This document shows, one piece after another, positions 8,713-20,578 of a stretch of 64,000 nucleotides of DNA. The notes beneath the pieces are model-generated. The model had not been told where the DNA came from, searched no databases, and was given only the letters and a program-made list of their open reading frames with translations. Source of the DNA: Tunicatimonas pelagia (GTDB taxonomy: Bacteria; Bacteroidota; Bacteroidia; Cytophagales; Cyclobacteriaceae); assembly GCF_030506325.1 (NCBI RefSeq), contig NZ_CP120683.1:5453501-5517500 (forward strand), written 5' to 3'. The translations under genes were made by a program, and so were the position numbers. Every line of letters begins with the position of its first letter. Within the stretch, counting starts at the first letter, position 1.

Positions 8713-9324
8713 TTACTGCGCCTGATTATTTAAAATCTGACGACATTGCTGTCTTATTTCCCTGATTTTATCTACCGTCCAGTTTCGGTGTAATTTTTCT
8801 AAAATTAGCCAGTGCTTAATAAAGTGGTGGCGATAGCGTCGGGTAAAACTACCAATCTGCATTGGAGTAATTTCAATATCAGACTGAATAGCGGAAGATT
8901 CTATCTGCATATCACCCAGTGGTGAATAAAACGCATCGTGGTATTTAAGAAAACAAGCTGTTGAGGGTAATGCTGGTAATTGGTGCTTCTTCAATAAGTG
9001 CTGAATTTGAGTATTGTCTTCATAACTTTCAGTAAAAGTACAAAGCGATAATTTTATATCTGGGTAAAAATTTTCTTTGGCCAAAGCAACTAGTAAAGCA
9101 GTTTTTGAACATCGGCTTCCTCCTTCCTTCGCTACCTGTAGCAAATCATTAGATGCACATTCTTGGGTAGCTGGCAACTGTTGCAAATAATGTATAGCAG
9201 AGTGAAAATCGGTAACTTCTTTACTATTTAAAAAGCGAGAAATAGCCGATTGAGCAGTAAGCGTGAAGTTAGGAAGTTGGTTCATTATGCAATAAGCCTG
9301 AGTTTGATTATCCGTTAGATGCAT
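8713..9324 (-). CDS. Transglutaminase-like cysteine-protease-fold hypothetical protein
   Basis: The 203-residue protein has a GGSRCSKTALLVALAKE segment, resembling the G-x-CS-x-K-x-ALL helix that carries the catalytic cysteine in transglutaminase-like families. About 60 residues later comes CFLKYHDAFYSPLGD, where a histidine and aspartate could complete the triad. This is motif resemblance only. A longer frame from 9447 adds a hydrophobic N-terminus, and an ATG at 9285 is also possible. I chose 9324 because the leader is low-complexity, but the start is uncertain. Substrate and role are unknown. Confidence 0.5.
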   Translation of the reverse strand: MHLTDNQTQAYCIMNQLPNFTLTAQSAISRFLNSKEVTDFHSAIHYLQQLPATQECASNDLLQVAKEGGSRCSKTALLVALAKENFYPDIKLSLCTFTESYEDNTQIQHLLKKHQLPALPSTACFLKYHDAFYSPLGDMQIESSAIQSDIEITPMQIGSFTRRYRHHFIKHWLILEKLHRNWTVDKIREIRQQCRQILNNQAQ

Positions 9325-9712
9325 GTTTATACACAATGGTTGCATTACTATACGCAAAGTACTAACTAATGTTAGGTACAATGTAATACAAAGTAGCTGG
9401 TTATAGTAAAAATAATCAAGTTTTTTTAGGTTTTTTGCAGCGATCAATAGCTATAGTTGAATATTTATAACTATTTAAATATAAAGTAAAATAATATTAA
9501 TTGTATTGTGGTAAGTTATATTAAACAAGAAGTGGAAAGACGAAAGATGTAAGGTCTGGTATGATTTTTTCTTATTACCTGTTAAATAATTAACTCCTAG
9601 TAAAAAAGAGTGCAAAAATTGGAGCGTTGAGACCTTGTTACTACTAGCTACTTATAATAAAACCTATTGCATAGGAGCAAAATGTGTCTCTAACTACTAA
9701 ATGCTAAACACT
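9325..9712. other. AT-rich intergenic region
   Basis: About 390 bases between the divergent transglutaminase-like gene and the 51-residue ORF. The first 120 bases would be coding if the former starts at 9447. Beyond that, no hairpin, repeat or promoter element was recognised. Confidence 0.4.
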
Positions 9713-9868
9713 ATGAAAGCTATTAAAATATCAGATTATGGTTCTCAGTTAAAATCGGCGGTCAGTGCTAGTTACCAAGAAGGATGGGTAAAATCACTAG
9801 AAAATTTTGAGAAACGCTTACAAGACCCAAATTTTAAAAGAAGGCGTCCGCAATTATCCAGTCACTAG
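9713..9868 (+). CDS. Small hypothetical protein (51 aa)
   Basis: An ATG at 9713 opens 51 codons ending with TAG at 9866-9868, and the last four bases overlap the end of the convergent maf gene. The peptide is basic, with a single amphipathic helix around EGWVKSLENFEKRLQDP and a polar tail with FKRRRP. It has no membrane span or signal peptide. It may be a small nucleic-acid- or protein-binding peptide. No family is recognised. Confidence 0.4.
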   Translation: MKAIKISDYGSQLKSAVSASYQEGWVKSLENFEKRLQDPNFKRRRPQLSSH

Positions 9869-10443
9869 CCTTTATTTAAAATTACTTTTTTCAGTGTCTG
9901 GTAGAGCTGATGAACTGGTAGGCCTACCACGTTGAAGTAAGAGCCCTCAATACCGCTAATGCCAATCATGCCAATCCACTCTTGAATAGCATATCCTCCG
10001 GCCTTATCCAGAGGTTGATATTTTTCTACGTAAAACGATATTTCTTCGGCAGTGAGCGAAGCAAAATGAACCATAGTTTGCTCGGAAAAGCTACGTTGCC
10101 ACTGCTGGGTGGTTAGACATACTCCGGATATTACGTGGTGCGAGCACCCGGAGAGCTTTCTAAGCATTGTGCGCGCTTCTTCCGCTGATAGAGGTTTGTT
10201 AAGTACCTCTTGCCCAACTACGACGGTAGTATCGGCTGTAATCACCAGCTCGTCAGCAGCAATGGAATCAAGGTGAGCTTTGCCCTTTTCTATCGCTAAA
10301 TACTCAGCTACTTGTTCCACCGCCAAATCCTCTGGAAAATCTTCGTCAATACTGATAACCCGGGTAGTGAAAATAAAGCCTAACTCCTGCATGAGTTGTT
10401 GTCGCCGGGGCGATTGTGATCCTAAAATAAGTTTATAGTTCAT
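9865..10443 (-). CDS. maf: Maf-family nucleotide pyrophosphatase
   Basis: The 192-residue protein begins YKLILGSQSPRRQQLM, the Maf signature (SxSPRR), and carries TADTTVVV and NKP motifs of the active site. Maf enzymes hydrolyse dTTP, UTP or modified nucleotides to monophosphates, acting as house-cleaning enzymes and, in some bacteria, affecting septum formation. The ATG at 10443 overlaps the last 11 bases of the DUF1015 gene; a longer frame to 10563 lies inside that gene and adds unrelated residues. It is the last gene of an accC-DUF1015-maf operon. Confidence 0.9.
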   Translation of the reverse strand: MNYKLILGSQSPRRQQLMQELGFIFTTRVISIDEDFPEDLAVEQVAEYLAIEKGKAHLDSIAADELVITADTTVVVGQEVLNKPLSAEEARTMLRKLSGCSHHVISGVCLTTQQWQRSFSEQTMVHFASLTAEEISFYVEKYQPLDKAGGYAIQEWIGMIGISGIEGSYFNVVGLPVHQLYQTLKKVILNKG

Positions 10444-11710
10444 CATCGTGAATAGAGCCAAAAACAAAGCCGCCAATGGCTTTTGGGTAAAAATAAGTCG
10501 ATTTCTGGGGCATAACATTACCGCTGTAGCATACCTTTTTAACTTCTTCAATACTGACCCCATTGGTGATTAAGGCCATTTGAACTTCCTGGCGATCTGC
10601 TTTGGCAAAGCAACTGGCAAAACTACGGTCGTAGTGAATGTGCGGTGAGCGAGACTGCTCCTTTTGAGGAATTCCTAAAACTTTATCGATAAAAAAGTGA
10701 TGTAGCACTACTGTTTCTAATGCTTTTACATCAGGGTGTAAATTCCAGTCTAGCGTGGAAAATGCCTCGGGTTTTAGTCGGATTTTGTAGCATTCCGAGC
10801 CAATTAATAGTCCGAAGGTCCACGGCTTTCCGGCAATAATCTCGGGAATATCCGAGCCATTCTCAACTGGTATGATAGTAAAATAATCCGCTATTTTCTG
10901 TAACACTGCTTCAGTAGTGATATTTGGTAAATCACTAATAAGTCGGTGGGTGGGCAAAATTACCAGATCCTCCGATTCGGTATTAGTCAGGTACATCATA
11001 TGGTAGTTGTACCCTTCTTTCCCCGTATGGCTTAGATTATTCTTCATACTTGCCCGACGATGAATGAGTGAGCCTTCGTAGCGGTGGTGCCCATCAGCCA
11101 GGATAATAGGCTTATCGCGTAGCGTACTGACAAACTGCTGAATCACTTGGGAGTCAGTAATCATTCCAAACATATCTCGAACTCCCTGATAGTCTTCGGC
11201 TTCGTAAATAACCTGAGTCATACTTTGGTCTATCAGAGGTTCTAAGCGATGTTCGGCATCAGTGTATAAACCGTGGGTAGGGCTGGCGTGCAGCTGTGTA
11301 GCCGCCAGTAAGTCAGCCCGGTCATTTACGGAGCTGGGAATAGTGTCTTCGTGCCGGAGAACAATATTTTCTTCCCAGAAAGTCGCTTCAATCATGGCAA
11401 TAAATCCTTTTCGGCAAAAGAATTTGGGTAGCCCCGGTAGTTGAAAGCATTGATAATAAGTATAGAGTGCCGCCAATGTGTCTTGTCGTAGTACGCCTTC
11501 TGTCTTCCATTGGCTGAGCAGTTGAGCCGTATTTTGAGCTGAGTCGCCCGGTTTGGGTACCGATAAGTGAATGCTATTGTAGGGTTCTTGATACAGTGCC
11601 ACTCGCTGCTTGAAAGACACTACATCAAATGGAGGGGAGATTAATCTACTTATTTGATTTGTTAACTTGGGGGCGTAGCGCCATCCCCGGAAGGGCTTTA
11701 TAACGGCCAT
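10433..11710 (-). CDS. DUF1015 family protein
   Basis: The 425-residue protein begins AVIKPFRGWRYAP and contains PPFDVVS near residue 27 and ADGHHRYE near residue 206, the hallmark motifs of DUF1015. That is a conserved bacterial family of unknown biochemical function often found near amino-acid or central metabolism genes. It is soluble and full length for the family. It lies 33 bases downstream of the biotin carboxylase gene and overlaps maf, so all three are probably one transcript. Confidence 0.85.
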   Translation of the reverse strand: MAVIKPFRGWRYAPKLTNQISRLISPPFDVVSFKQRVALYQEPYNSIHLSVPKPGDSAQNTAQLLSQWKTEGVLRQDTLAALYTYYQCFQLPGLPKFFCRKGFIAMIEATFWEENIVLRHEDTIPSSVNDRADLLAATQLHASPTHGLYTDAEHRLEPLIDQSMTQVIYEAEDYQGVRDMFGMITDSQVIQQFVSTLRDKPIILADGHHRYEGSLIHRRASMKNNLSHTGKEGYNYHMMYLTNTESEDLVILPTHRLISDLPNITTEAVLQKIADYFTIIPVENGSDIPEIIAGKPWTFGLLIGSECYKIRLKPEAFSTLDWNLHPDVKALETVVLHHFFIDKVLGIPQKEQSRSPHIHYDRSFASCFAKADRQEVQMALITNGVSIEEVKKVCYSGNVMPQKSTYFYPKAIGGFVFGSIHDDEL

Positions 11711-11743
11711 TATTTTCTATTGGACGATGATGTGAGAGTAGAA

Positions 11744-13246
11744 CTATTCAAACCTTCTGCTTTTCCAAAAACGATTAACAGATGAAGAAAAGGTAGGTTC
11801 TAGCGGTTTACTACGTTGCTGTTGTTCTAGCAGAAGTTTTCCGGCCAATGCCACAGCCAATGTTTGTTCATCGGATGTTAACTCTTCGGTTAGATTTTCC
11901 GGTTGGTAGTATTCATCGACAAACTTGGTGGTAAATCGGCCGGAGATAAACTCGGGATGCTGAAGTACAAAGCGGCAGAAGGGAAGGGTAGTGGCTACTC
12001 CGCTAATTTGGTACTCGCCGATAGCACGTAGCATTCGGGCAATAGCCTCTTCCCGATCTTGCCCGTAGGTAACTAGTTTGGCAATCATGGGGTCGTAGTA
12101 CACCGAAATATCCATTCCTTGCTCAATACCATCGTCTACTCGAACGCCCGGACCTTGAGGGCAACGGTAGGTTTGTAGGGTTCCGGTATCTGGTAAGAAA
12201 TTATTGGTAGGGTCTTCGGCGTATACCCGCACTTCCAGGGCATGTCCCCGAATAGTGAGATCATCTTGAGAAAAAGAGAGTGGATGCCCTTCAGCAATAT
12301 GAATTTGCTCCTTCACCAAATCTACGCCCGTAATTAGTTCGGTAACTGGATGCTCTACTTGCAAACGGGTGTTCATTTCTAAAAAATAAAACTTCAAGTC
12401 GTCGCCTACCACAAATTCTACGGTGCCGGCTCCTTCGTACTGGCAGGCTCGAGCCACTTCAATGGCGGCTTGTCCCATCGCCTCCCGCATCTTATCCGAA
12501 ACTATGGCTGAAGGTGCTTCTTCAATTACCTTTTGGTAACGACGCTGAATAGAGCACTCTCGCTCAAACAGGTAAGCATAATTGCCGTGCTGGTCGCCTA
12601 CAATCTGAATTTCGATGTGTTTGGGGGCAGTGATGAATTTTTCAATAAATACTGATCCATCGCCAAAGGCAGAGGTAGCTTCGCTTACGGCCCGCTCCAT
12701 TTGCTCGGCTAACTGGTCTTCACTGTGTACAATCCGCATTCCTTTACCGCCGCCACCCGCACTGGCTTTAATCAGTACCGGGTACCCGATCTTTCGGGCT
12801 ATCTGTTTTGCTTCGGTTTCATTTTCAATGGGTTTATCGGTGCCTGGTACTAGCGGAACATCAAATGCCGATACGGCTGCTTTAGCCGCTAATTTACTTC
12901 CCATCGTACTAATGGCTGAAGGGCTGGGGCCAACGAAAATAATTCCTGCTTCCTCTACTCGTCGGGCGAATTCGGCATTTTCTGACAGAAAACCGTAGCC
13001 AGGGTGAATAGCATCAGCCTCCGTTTGCTGACAGGCTTTTAGGATGTTTGGAATGTTTAGATACGACTGAGCCGAAAGAGCCGGGCCGATATTTACCGCA
13101 AAATCAGCTAATTGCACGTGGGGTGCTAGGCGATCAGCATCACTGTATACGGCCACAGTTTCAATGCCTAGCTCTCGGGCTGAACGTATAATACGAACGG
13201 CAATTTCTCCTCGGTTGGCTATCAAGATACGGCGAATAGATTTCAT
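11744..13246 (-). CDS. accC: Acetyl-/acyl-CoA carboxylase biotin carboxylase subunit
   Basis: The 500-residue protein has the N-terminal RILIANRGEIAVRIIR of biotin carboxylases, the ATP-grasp glycine-rich loop KASAGGGGKGMRIV (about residues 160-173) and the catalytic EMNTRLQVEHPVTE segment (about 295-308). It carboxylates biotin on a carrier protein using ATP and bicarbonate. It lacks a biotinyl domain, unlike LiuD later in the window, so a separate carrier is needed; none is adjacent. It is about 50 residues longer than typical AccC, with a polar C-terminal tail. It could serve acetyl-CoA carboxylase or a propionyl-CoA carboxylase. Confidence 0.85.
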   Translation of the reverse strand: MKSIRRILIANRGEIAVRIIRSARELGIETVAVYSDADRLAPHVQLADFAVNIGPALSAQSYLNIPNILKACQQTEADAIHPGYGFLSENAEFARRVEEAGIIFVGPSPSAISTMGSKLAAKAAVSAFDVPLVPGTDKPIENETEAKQIARKIGYPVLIKASAGGGGKGMRIVHSEDQLAEQMERAVSEATSAFGDGSVFIEKFITAPKHIEIQIVGDQHGNYAYLFERECSIQRRYQKVIEEAPSAIVSDKMREAMGQAAIEVARACQYEGAGTVEFVVGDDLKFYFLEMNTRLQVEHPVTELITGVDLVKEQIHIAEGHPLSFSQDDLTIRGHALEVRVYAEDPTNNFLPDTGTLQTYRCPQGPGVRVDDGIEQGMDISVYYDPMIAKLVTYGQDREEAIARMLRAIGEYQISGVATTLPFCRFVLQHPEFISGRFTTKFVDEYYQPENLTEELTSDEQTLAVALAGKLLLEQQQRSKPLEPTFSSSVNRFWKSRRFE

Positions 13247-13340
13247 AACGAATAGGTAGATTATTCAATAAAAAATAATATATTACTAAACTTTTATATG
13301 AATATTATAAGTTGTAATGCGAAATATGTGAGCAGCTACA

Positions 13341-13370
13341 TTGGATGAGAGGTAATTAATGGTAAATTTG
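13341..13370 (+). promoter_or_regulatory. Bacteroidota-type promoter for the alpha-oxoamine synthase
   Basis: A TTG at 13341-13343 is followed after 19 bases by TAAATTTG at 13363-13370, matching the Bacteroidota housekeeping consensus TTTG/TTG-N17-23-TAnnTTTG. The GTG start lies about 54 bases downstream. Confidence 0.65.
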
Positions 13371-13423
13371 CCCGATCATATGTTTTCGTAAAAATACAAT
13401 TAGTAAGCTAAAATTAAATACGA

Positions 13424-14671
13424 GTGGATTTATTTGAAAAATTTACGGTAGATATGGGGCCGCTTGGCAAGCACGCCGGGATTGAAGAAGGGTACTTCAT
13501 GTTCCCTAAGCTAGAAGGTGAGATTGCGCCCCGTATGAAGTTTAGAGGGAAAGAAGTGCTTACTTGGAGTTTAAATAACTACTTAGGGTTAGCCAATCAT
13601 CCTGAAGTGCGAGAGGCTGACCGTAAATCGGCAGAGAAGTGGGGACTAGCCTACCCGATGGGTGCCCGCATGATGTCGGGCAATAGTGATTTGCACGATG
13701 AGTTAGAACGGCAACTGGCTACTTTTGTGAAGAAAGAAGATGCTATGCTACTAAACTACGGCTACCAAGGCATTCTTTCGGTGATTGATGCAATGGTAGA
13801 TCGCAAAGATATTATTGTGTACGATGCCGAGTCGCACGCTTGCATTGTAGATGGAGTACGGCTCCACTTGGGTAAGCGATTCGTGTTTCCGCACAACGAT
13901 GTCGAGAATTTAGAAAAGCAGCTAGTTCGAGCTACCCGATTGGCTAATGAAACCGGAGGCGGTATTTTGGTAATTACCGAAGGCGTGTTCGGTATGTCGG
14001 GAAATATGGGTGCTTTACAAGAGATTGTGGCGCTTAAAGAAAAATACCAGTTCCGGCTATTAGTAGATGATGCCCACGGGTTTGGTACGATGGGGGCAAC
14101 CGGAGCCGGAGCGGGCGAAGCGCAGGGTGTGCAAGATGGCATTGATGTCTACTTTTCTACCTTTGCTAAATCAATGGCTAGCATAGGGGCATTTGTAGCC
14201 GGAGACACATCAGTGATTCGGTACTTACGCTACAATACTCGTTCTCAGATTTTTGCTAAGTCATTACCGATGCCGTTTGTGGAAGGCGGGCTTAAGCGAT
14301 TGGAGTTGCTGAAGAAAACCCCTGAGCTACGGGAAAAGCTCTGGACGGTAGTGAAAGCGTTACAATCGGGCTTCCGAGAGCGAGGGTTCAATATTGGTAC
14401 TACCCAATCTCCAGTGACTCCGGTTATTTTAAAAGGTGAGATAGTGGATGCTGCCGGACTGGCGTACGACCTTCGTGAGAACTTCAATATCTTCTGCTCG
14501 GTGGTTATCTACCCTGTAGTGCCTAAAGATATAATCATGCTTAGAATTATTCCTACTGCCATGCACACCCTGGCTGATGTGGAAGAAACAATAACCGCTT
14601 TTGAAAATGTTAAACATAAACTAGAGACCGGTGTTTACCATACAAGCGAGCTTGCTGCAGCATTTGAATAG
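13424..14671 (+). CDS. Alpha-oxoamine synthase: serine palmitoyltransferase-like (sphingolipid/sulfonolipid type)
   Basis: The 415-residue PLP enzyme belongs to the alpha-oxoamine synthase family. Visible features are ESHAC with the PLP-stacking H138, VDDAHGFG with D215 and H218, and the Schiff-base lysine K249 in TFAKSM. These enzymes condense an amino acid with an acyl thioester. The N-terminus resembles Bacteroidota serine palmitoyltransferases, giving 3-ketosphinganine as the first step of sphingolipid synthesis. A cysteate-using paralogue for sulfonolipids or a 2-amino-3-ketobutyrate CoA ligase are alternatives. Translation starts at GTG 13424, the first usable start after the promoter at 13341-13370. 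Confidence 0.75.
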   Translation: MDLFEKFTVDMGPLGKHAGIEEGYFMFPKLEGEIAPRMKFRGKEVLTWSLNNYLGLANHPEVREADRKSAEKWGLAYPMGARMMSGNSDLHDELERQLATFVKKEDAMLLNYGYQGILSVIDAMVDRKDIIVYDAESHACIVDGVRLHLGKRFVFPHNDVENLEKQLVRATRLANETGGGILVITEGVFGMSGNMGALQEIVALKEKYQFRLLVDDAHGFGTMGATGAGAGEAQGVQDGIDVYFSTFAKSMASIGAFVAGDTSVIRYLRYNTRSQIFAKSLPMPFVEGGLKRLELLKKTPELREKLWTVVKALQSGFRERGFNIGTTQSPVTPVILKGEIVDAAGLAYDLRENFNIFCSVVIYPVVPKDIIMLRIIPTAMHTLADVEETITAFENVKHKLETGVYHTSELAAAFE

Positions 14672-14762
14672 TAACAAATCTCGCAGTTTTTATTGTTTTT
14701 AAGCCATATTGGCTATATTGGCACATAATTGTTAAATTTTTTTGTCCACAACTGAACTAACT

Positions 14763-14942
14763 ATGAAACGATTTGATGAATTAAGAGATTTAGTAATGTC
14801 TTTAGAAGGTGACTTCGAGAAATTCTACGATAAAGAGAATCAGGCAGCCGGTACTCGAGTACGAAAAGGTATGCAAGATTTGAAGAACCTAGCCCAGGAG
14901 ATTCGAGTAGAGGTTCAAGATATTAAGAACAAAGCTTCCTAA
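14763..14942 (+). CDS. Small histone H1-like (Hc1-type) protein
   Basis: The 59-residue highly charged helical protein (KRFDELRDLV..., DFEKFYDKENQAAGTRVRKG) matches the short histone H1-like proteins widespread in Bacteroidota, thought to bind DNA or help organise the nucleoid. It lacks the long lysine/alanine-rich tail of chlamydial Hc1. An in-frame TTG at 14742 would add seven residues; the ATG at 14763 matches the usual MKRF start. A strong terminator follows the stop, so the gene is probably the last of its transcript. Confidence 0.8.
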   Translation: MKRFDELRDLVMSLEGDFEKFYDKENQAAGTRVRKGMQDLKNLAQEIRVEVQDIKNKAS

Positions 14943-14970
14943 AGGCCAATACTAATCTGATTAGAAAGTA

Positions 14971-14998
14971 AAAGCAACTCTTCAACGAGTTGCTTTTT

Positions 14999-15000
<2 letters not shown>
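14971..15000 (+). terminator. Intrinsic terminator (bidirectional)
   Basis: AAAGCAACTC (14971-14980) pairs perfectly with GAGTTGCTTT (14987-14996) around a 6-base loop and is followed by T residues to 15000. The A-rich left arm gives a T-run on the minus strand too, so it can end both the H1-like gene and the convergent DUF6913 gene. Confidence 0.9.
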
Positions 15001-17606
<2,606 letters not shown>

Positions 17607-17625
17607 TTAATTATTATATGATTCA

Positions 17626-17660
17626 ATTGCTGATTGCTGATTGCTGATTGCTGATTGCTG
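17626..17660. repeat. Heptanucleotide tandem repeat, ATTGCTG x5
   Basis: Five perfect consecutive copies of ATTGCTG lie between ligA and the K+ channel gene. They are followed by a 20-base segment (17660-17679) that recurs with two changes at 49633-49652 in the liuB-liuC gap. Confidence 0.9.
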
Positions 17661-17841
17661 AATGGTTATTAGTCCACAGTTAGTAGTCTACAGCCCACAG
17701 TTTTAGAAGCTTGAAGTGTTCTGGTGTTGGGAATTAATCATCGTCATTACTCATTACACACTGTTCATTGCTCAATGATCATTAGTTATTCCCTCTTCTC
17801 CCTTTTCCACTATCCACTATCCACTATCAATTATCCATTAT

Positions 17842-18885
17842 TCAGGTGTAATAGTCTCGAAAAGCCTGAAGGTTCTGTTCGGTTCCCACAATAATCATGG
17901 TATCGCCTACTTCAAATTTTAGGTCACCATGCGGATTAAATGTGAATCGCTTAGACTGGTGACGAAATCCGATAACAGTAGCTCCGGTGTGCTGACGAAT
18001 ATTTAGTTCCCGCAAGGTTTTATTCTGATACAGCTTCTGAAGTTCATCGTACATAATATCCTCTAGCTTCAAACTATTAGATCCTGTTCCTGATAAAATA
18101 TTTAGAAACTCAATAACGGAGGGCTGCGTAATAAGACGAGCCATATGCACTCCCCCAATGGCATCGGGCATTACTACTTGGTCAGCTCCGGCTCGGTGAA
18201 GTTTTTTCTCGGCTCTCTCATCGGTAGCCCGGGCAATAATTTTAATATTCGGATTCAACTCCCGCGCGGTTAGGGTAATAAAAACATTATCGGCATCACG
18301 CGGGAGCGTAGTAATGATCGCCTCCGCTCGTTCAACTCCCGCCGCCTGTAACACCTCATCAGTGGTGGCATCGCCAATAACGTACTGAATTTCATCAGTA
18401 ACTGCATACTGCTCAACAATTTCGGGTTTGAGTTCAATGACTACAAATGGATGCTGGCTATTTTGTAACTCCTCGCAGGTGCGAGAGCCATTCCGGCCCA
18501 GTCCGCATACAATAACATGATCTTGTAATCTTTCCACTTTACGACCAATGGTATAACGCCGGTACAATTCGGCAAACTCACCTTCTACAAAATAAGAGGT
18601 GATGGTACCAACAGCGTAGGCAAATATTCCTAAATTAAATATAATATAAAAGCTAGTGAAGATGCGACCAGCATCCGAAAGTTCGCGTACTTCGGTAAAA
18701 CCAACCGTAGACAGTGTAATTACGGTCATGTAAAAGGCGTCAATGGTGGAATACTCCTCAATAAGTGTATACCCAATTTGCCCAATAATTAAGCTCGCCG
18801 TTAGCAACAATAAGCCAAAACTAAGGCGATTGAAAATGAGTTCTTTGCTCCAACCTAGGTACTTTTTCCAAGCTCTATAAACCAT
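17842..18885 (-). CDS. Two-TM potassium channel with RCK/TrkA domains
   Basis: The 347-residue protein has two membrane helices (about residues 20-42 and 76-100) flanking a pore helix and selectivity filter TVGFTE (60-65). An RCK/TrkA-N Rossmann domain follows, beginning VIVCGLGRNGSRTC near residue 124 and binding NAD(H) or similar, then a TrkA-C domain at the C-terminus (about 265-347). This is the MthK/Kch layout of a ligand-gated K+ channel in the inner membrane. The filter departs from the canonical TVGYGD at three positions, which could alter selectivity or gating. It stands alone. Confidence 0.85.
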   Translation of the reverse strand: MVYRAWKKYLGWSKELIFNRLSFGLLLLTASLIIGQIGYTLIEEYSTIDAFYMTVITLSTVGFTEVRELSDAGRIFTSFYIIFNLGIFAYAVGTITSYFVEGEFAELYRRYTIGRKVERLQDHVIVCGLGRNGSRTCEELQNSQHPFVVIELKPEIVEQYAVTDEIQYVIGDATTDEVLQAAGVERAEAIITTLPRDADNVFITLTARELNPNIKIIARATDERAEKKLHRAGADQVVMPDAIGGVHMARLITQPSVIEFLNILSGTGSNSLKLEDIMYDELQKLYQNKTLRELNIRQHTGATVIGFRHQSKRFTFNPHGDLKFEVGDTMIIVGTEQNLQAFRDYYT

Positions 18886-19235
18886 TCTAAAAAAAACGAC
18901 GGGAAAAATCCGCTGCTAAAGTAAGTACATCCGCTTATTTTACGAGTAGCCGAAGGTGAAAAAAATGTTAAACACTGTATTCTTTGCTCAAGGGCTGGAT
19001 CAAAGGCCACTAAAAAATCAAACATGCAGGAAAATACTCATAGAATAGCTACATTAGTAGCCTAGCAAATTATCCTATAATTGCTACTGATGTTTTAAAA
19101 ATAAGCGTAATATAGCTACAGTTTTAATCAGAAAAGCAAGAGTCCGTATCCACCTAATGCTGGGAAGTAAGATTTACTATAATTGGCGAGGGTTGGCACA
19201 GTTTTGGCAAACGATAGGGAAAGTCGCAAGATTCT
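18886..19235. other. Intergenic region, nothing recognised
   Basis: These 350 bases separate the divergent K+ channel and DUF4783 genes. No repeat, clear hairpin or consensus promoter was seen. A 40-codon frame at about 19157-19279 overlaps the DUF4783 start and was judged spurious. Confidence 0.4.
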
Positions 19236-19643
19236 ATGATTTATTTGTGCAGAAAAGCATGTTTGTGGGCATTACTTAGTTTACTAGCCGGAAGTGTGCA
19301 ACCGCTTCAGGCGCAGGCTGACGTAATCAACAATGTACGCGACGCTTTGAAGTCGGGAAGCTCGCGAGAGCTAAGCAAGTACTTGAACAATACCATTGAG
19401 ATTAGTATTAACGGGGAACAGACCAGCTACAGTCGCAACCAGGCCGAATTTGTTCTGAAAGATTTTTTTGCCAAATATCCGCCCAAAGACTTTCGCTATG
19501 TGCACCAAGGTTCTTCTAAAGAAGGAGTAAAGTATACCATCGGAACACTGATCCACGAGCGGGGTGAGTTCCGAGTGGTAATGCTAATCAAACAGTTCGG
19601 TGGTAGCTATCTGGTTGATAAGATTGACTTTAATCGGGAATAA
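19236..19643 (+). CDS. DUF4783 family secreted protein
   Basis: The 135-residue protein has a signal peptide (ALLSLLAGSVQPLQAQA) followed by a roughly 110-residue domain with helix-strand pattern NVRDALKSGSSRELSKYL and a paired-strand end around GTLIHERGEFRVVMLIK. This matches DUF4783, a SnoaL/NTF2-like fold common in Bacteroidota, exported to the periplasm. No catalytic residues are assigned to the family, so it may bind a small ligand. It is monocistronic, convergent with the methyltransferase. Confidence 0.75.
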   Translation: MIYLCRKACLWALLSLLAGSVQPLQAQADVINNVRDALKSGSSRELSKYLNNTIEISINGEQTSYSRNQAEFVLKDFFAKYPPKDFRYVHQGSSKEGVKYTIGTLIHERGEFRVVMLIKQFGGSYLVDKIDFNRE

Positions 19644-19703
19644 AGAATTGTGAGAAACAGACATGGCTACATTTGTAAATGTTTGCCAGTAAACAAGCTA
19701 TTG

Positions 19704-20555
19704 CTATATAATTAGCTCATCAGGTTGAATATGTTTTTTTAGCTCACTTTTCACCTGATCAACTGCGTTAGTTTTCTTAAAGCAAACGAATAAATGACCA
19801 TCTACCAGAAGTTTAATATTCACTCCTAACTTGAATATTTCTCCGTATACTTTGGCCTTAATTTTCCGATCAATTCCATTCTTCTTTCTGAGATTTTTAC
19901 GATAGTTAATTAGGTTAGATAGGTAGATCAAGGGATAAAAGAGAGGTAACAACAAAGTAGAAGTGGGACGAGCGCGGGTAAACTGTATATCAATAATCTC
20001 AAAACCTGCTAACCGAGCAATGACTCGTAACTTTTGTATCCCCATAAGGAATATATGTCCCAGGTAAAAATCCGAACTGTTATCATCTCCTGAAAACCAT
20101 ATAGAGTCTAATTCATTGGGGGGCATTAGTGTATTATACCTTTCGGACTCTCCTAAGAAGTAACTTAAACGACTGCGCAAACTACCATAATTAGGAGTTG
20201 TTATAATTAGCTCTCCACCTGGTTTTAGTACCCGGTTAAATTCACGAAATGCTTGAATTTGATCAGAGAAGTGCTCAATACCTTCCTGGCATATAAGGTA
20301 ATCTGCCACATGGTTGTTAATAGGAATACCCTCTTGGATATCTGCTTTCTGACATGTAAGACCCTCTACTTCAAAAAACTCAGGAAAAATATCGAAGGGC
20401 ATTGGGTGAGCTCCCACAGATTTAAGTATTCGCGAAGTAACTCCACTACCTGTTGGAAAGTCTATCACGACCTTTCTGGCAAACTTAGAACTGTTCTTTA
20501 AGAGATACTGCTTTACGTAATACTTTACGCTCTTTGGGTTGTCTTCATATTCCAT
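19704..20555 (-). CDS. Class I SAM-dependent methyltransferase
   Basis: The 283-residue protein has motif I as VVIDFPTGSGVTSRIL (residues 28-43), a YLICQEGIEHFSD segment (motif IV region) and LKPGGELIITTPNYG (motif VI), typical of Methyltransf_11 enzymes. The C-terminus has a hydrophobic stretch TSTLLLPLFYPLIYLSNLINY that may lie on the membrane, suggesting a lipid- or glycan-linked substrate. Such enzymes often occur in polysaccharide pathways, but here it stands alone between DUF4783 and alaS. The substrate is unknown. Confidence 0.8.
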   Translation of the reverse strand: MEYEDNPKSVKYYVKQYLLKNSSKFARKVVIDFPTGSGVTSRILKSVGAHPMPFDIFPEFFEVEGLTCQKADIQEGIPINNHVADYLICQEGIEHFSDQIQAFREFNRVLKPGGELIITTPNYGSLRSRLSYFLGESERYNTLMPPNELDSIWFSGDDNSSDFYLGHIFLMGIQKLRVIARLAGFEIIDIQFTRARPTSTLLLPLFYPLIYLSNLINYRKNLRKKNGIDRKIKAKVYGEIFKLGVNIKLLVDGHLFVCFKKTNAVDQVKSELKKHIQPDELII

Positions 20556-20578
20556 ATTGGTGATTGTGTTTGTATAGA

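Noticed and set aside
12615..12998. 127-residue plus-strand frame within accC
   Set aside because: It lies wholly inside the well-supported minus-strand accC; composition (Ala/Pro/Ser-rich) fits an antisense shadow.
19157..19279. 40-codon plus-strand ORF before DUF4783
   Set aside because: It overlaps the DUF4783 start in another frame and shows no motif or spacing that supports translation.
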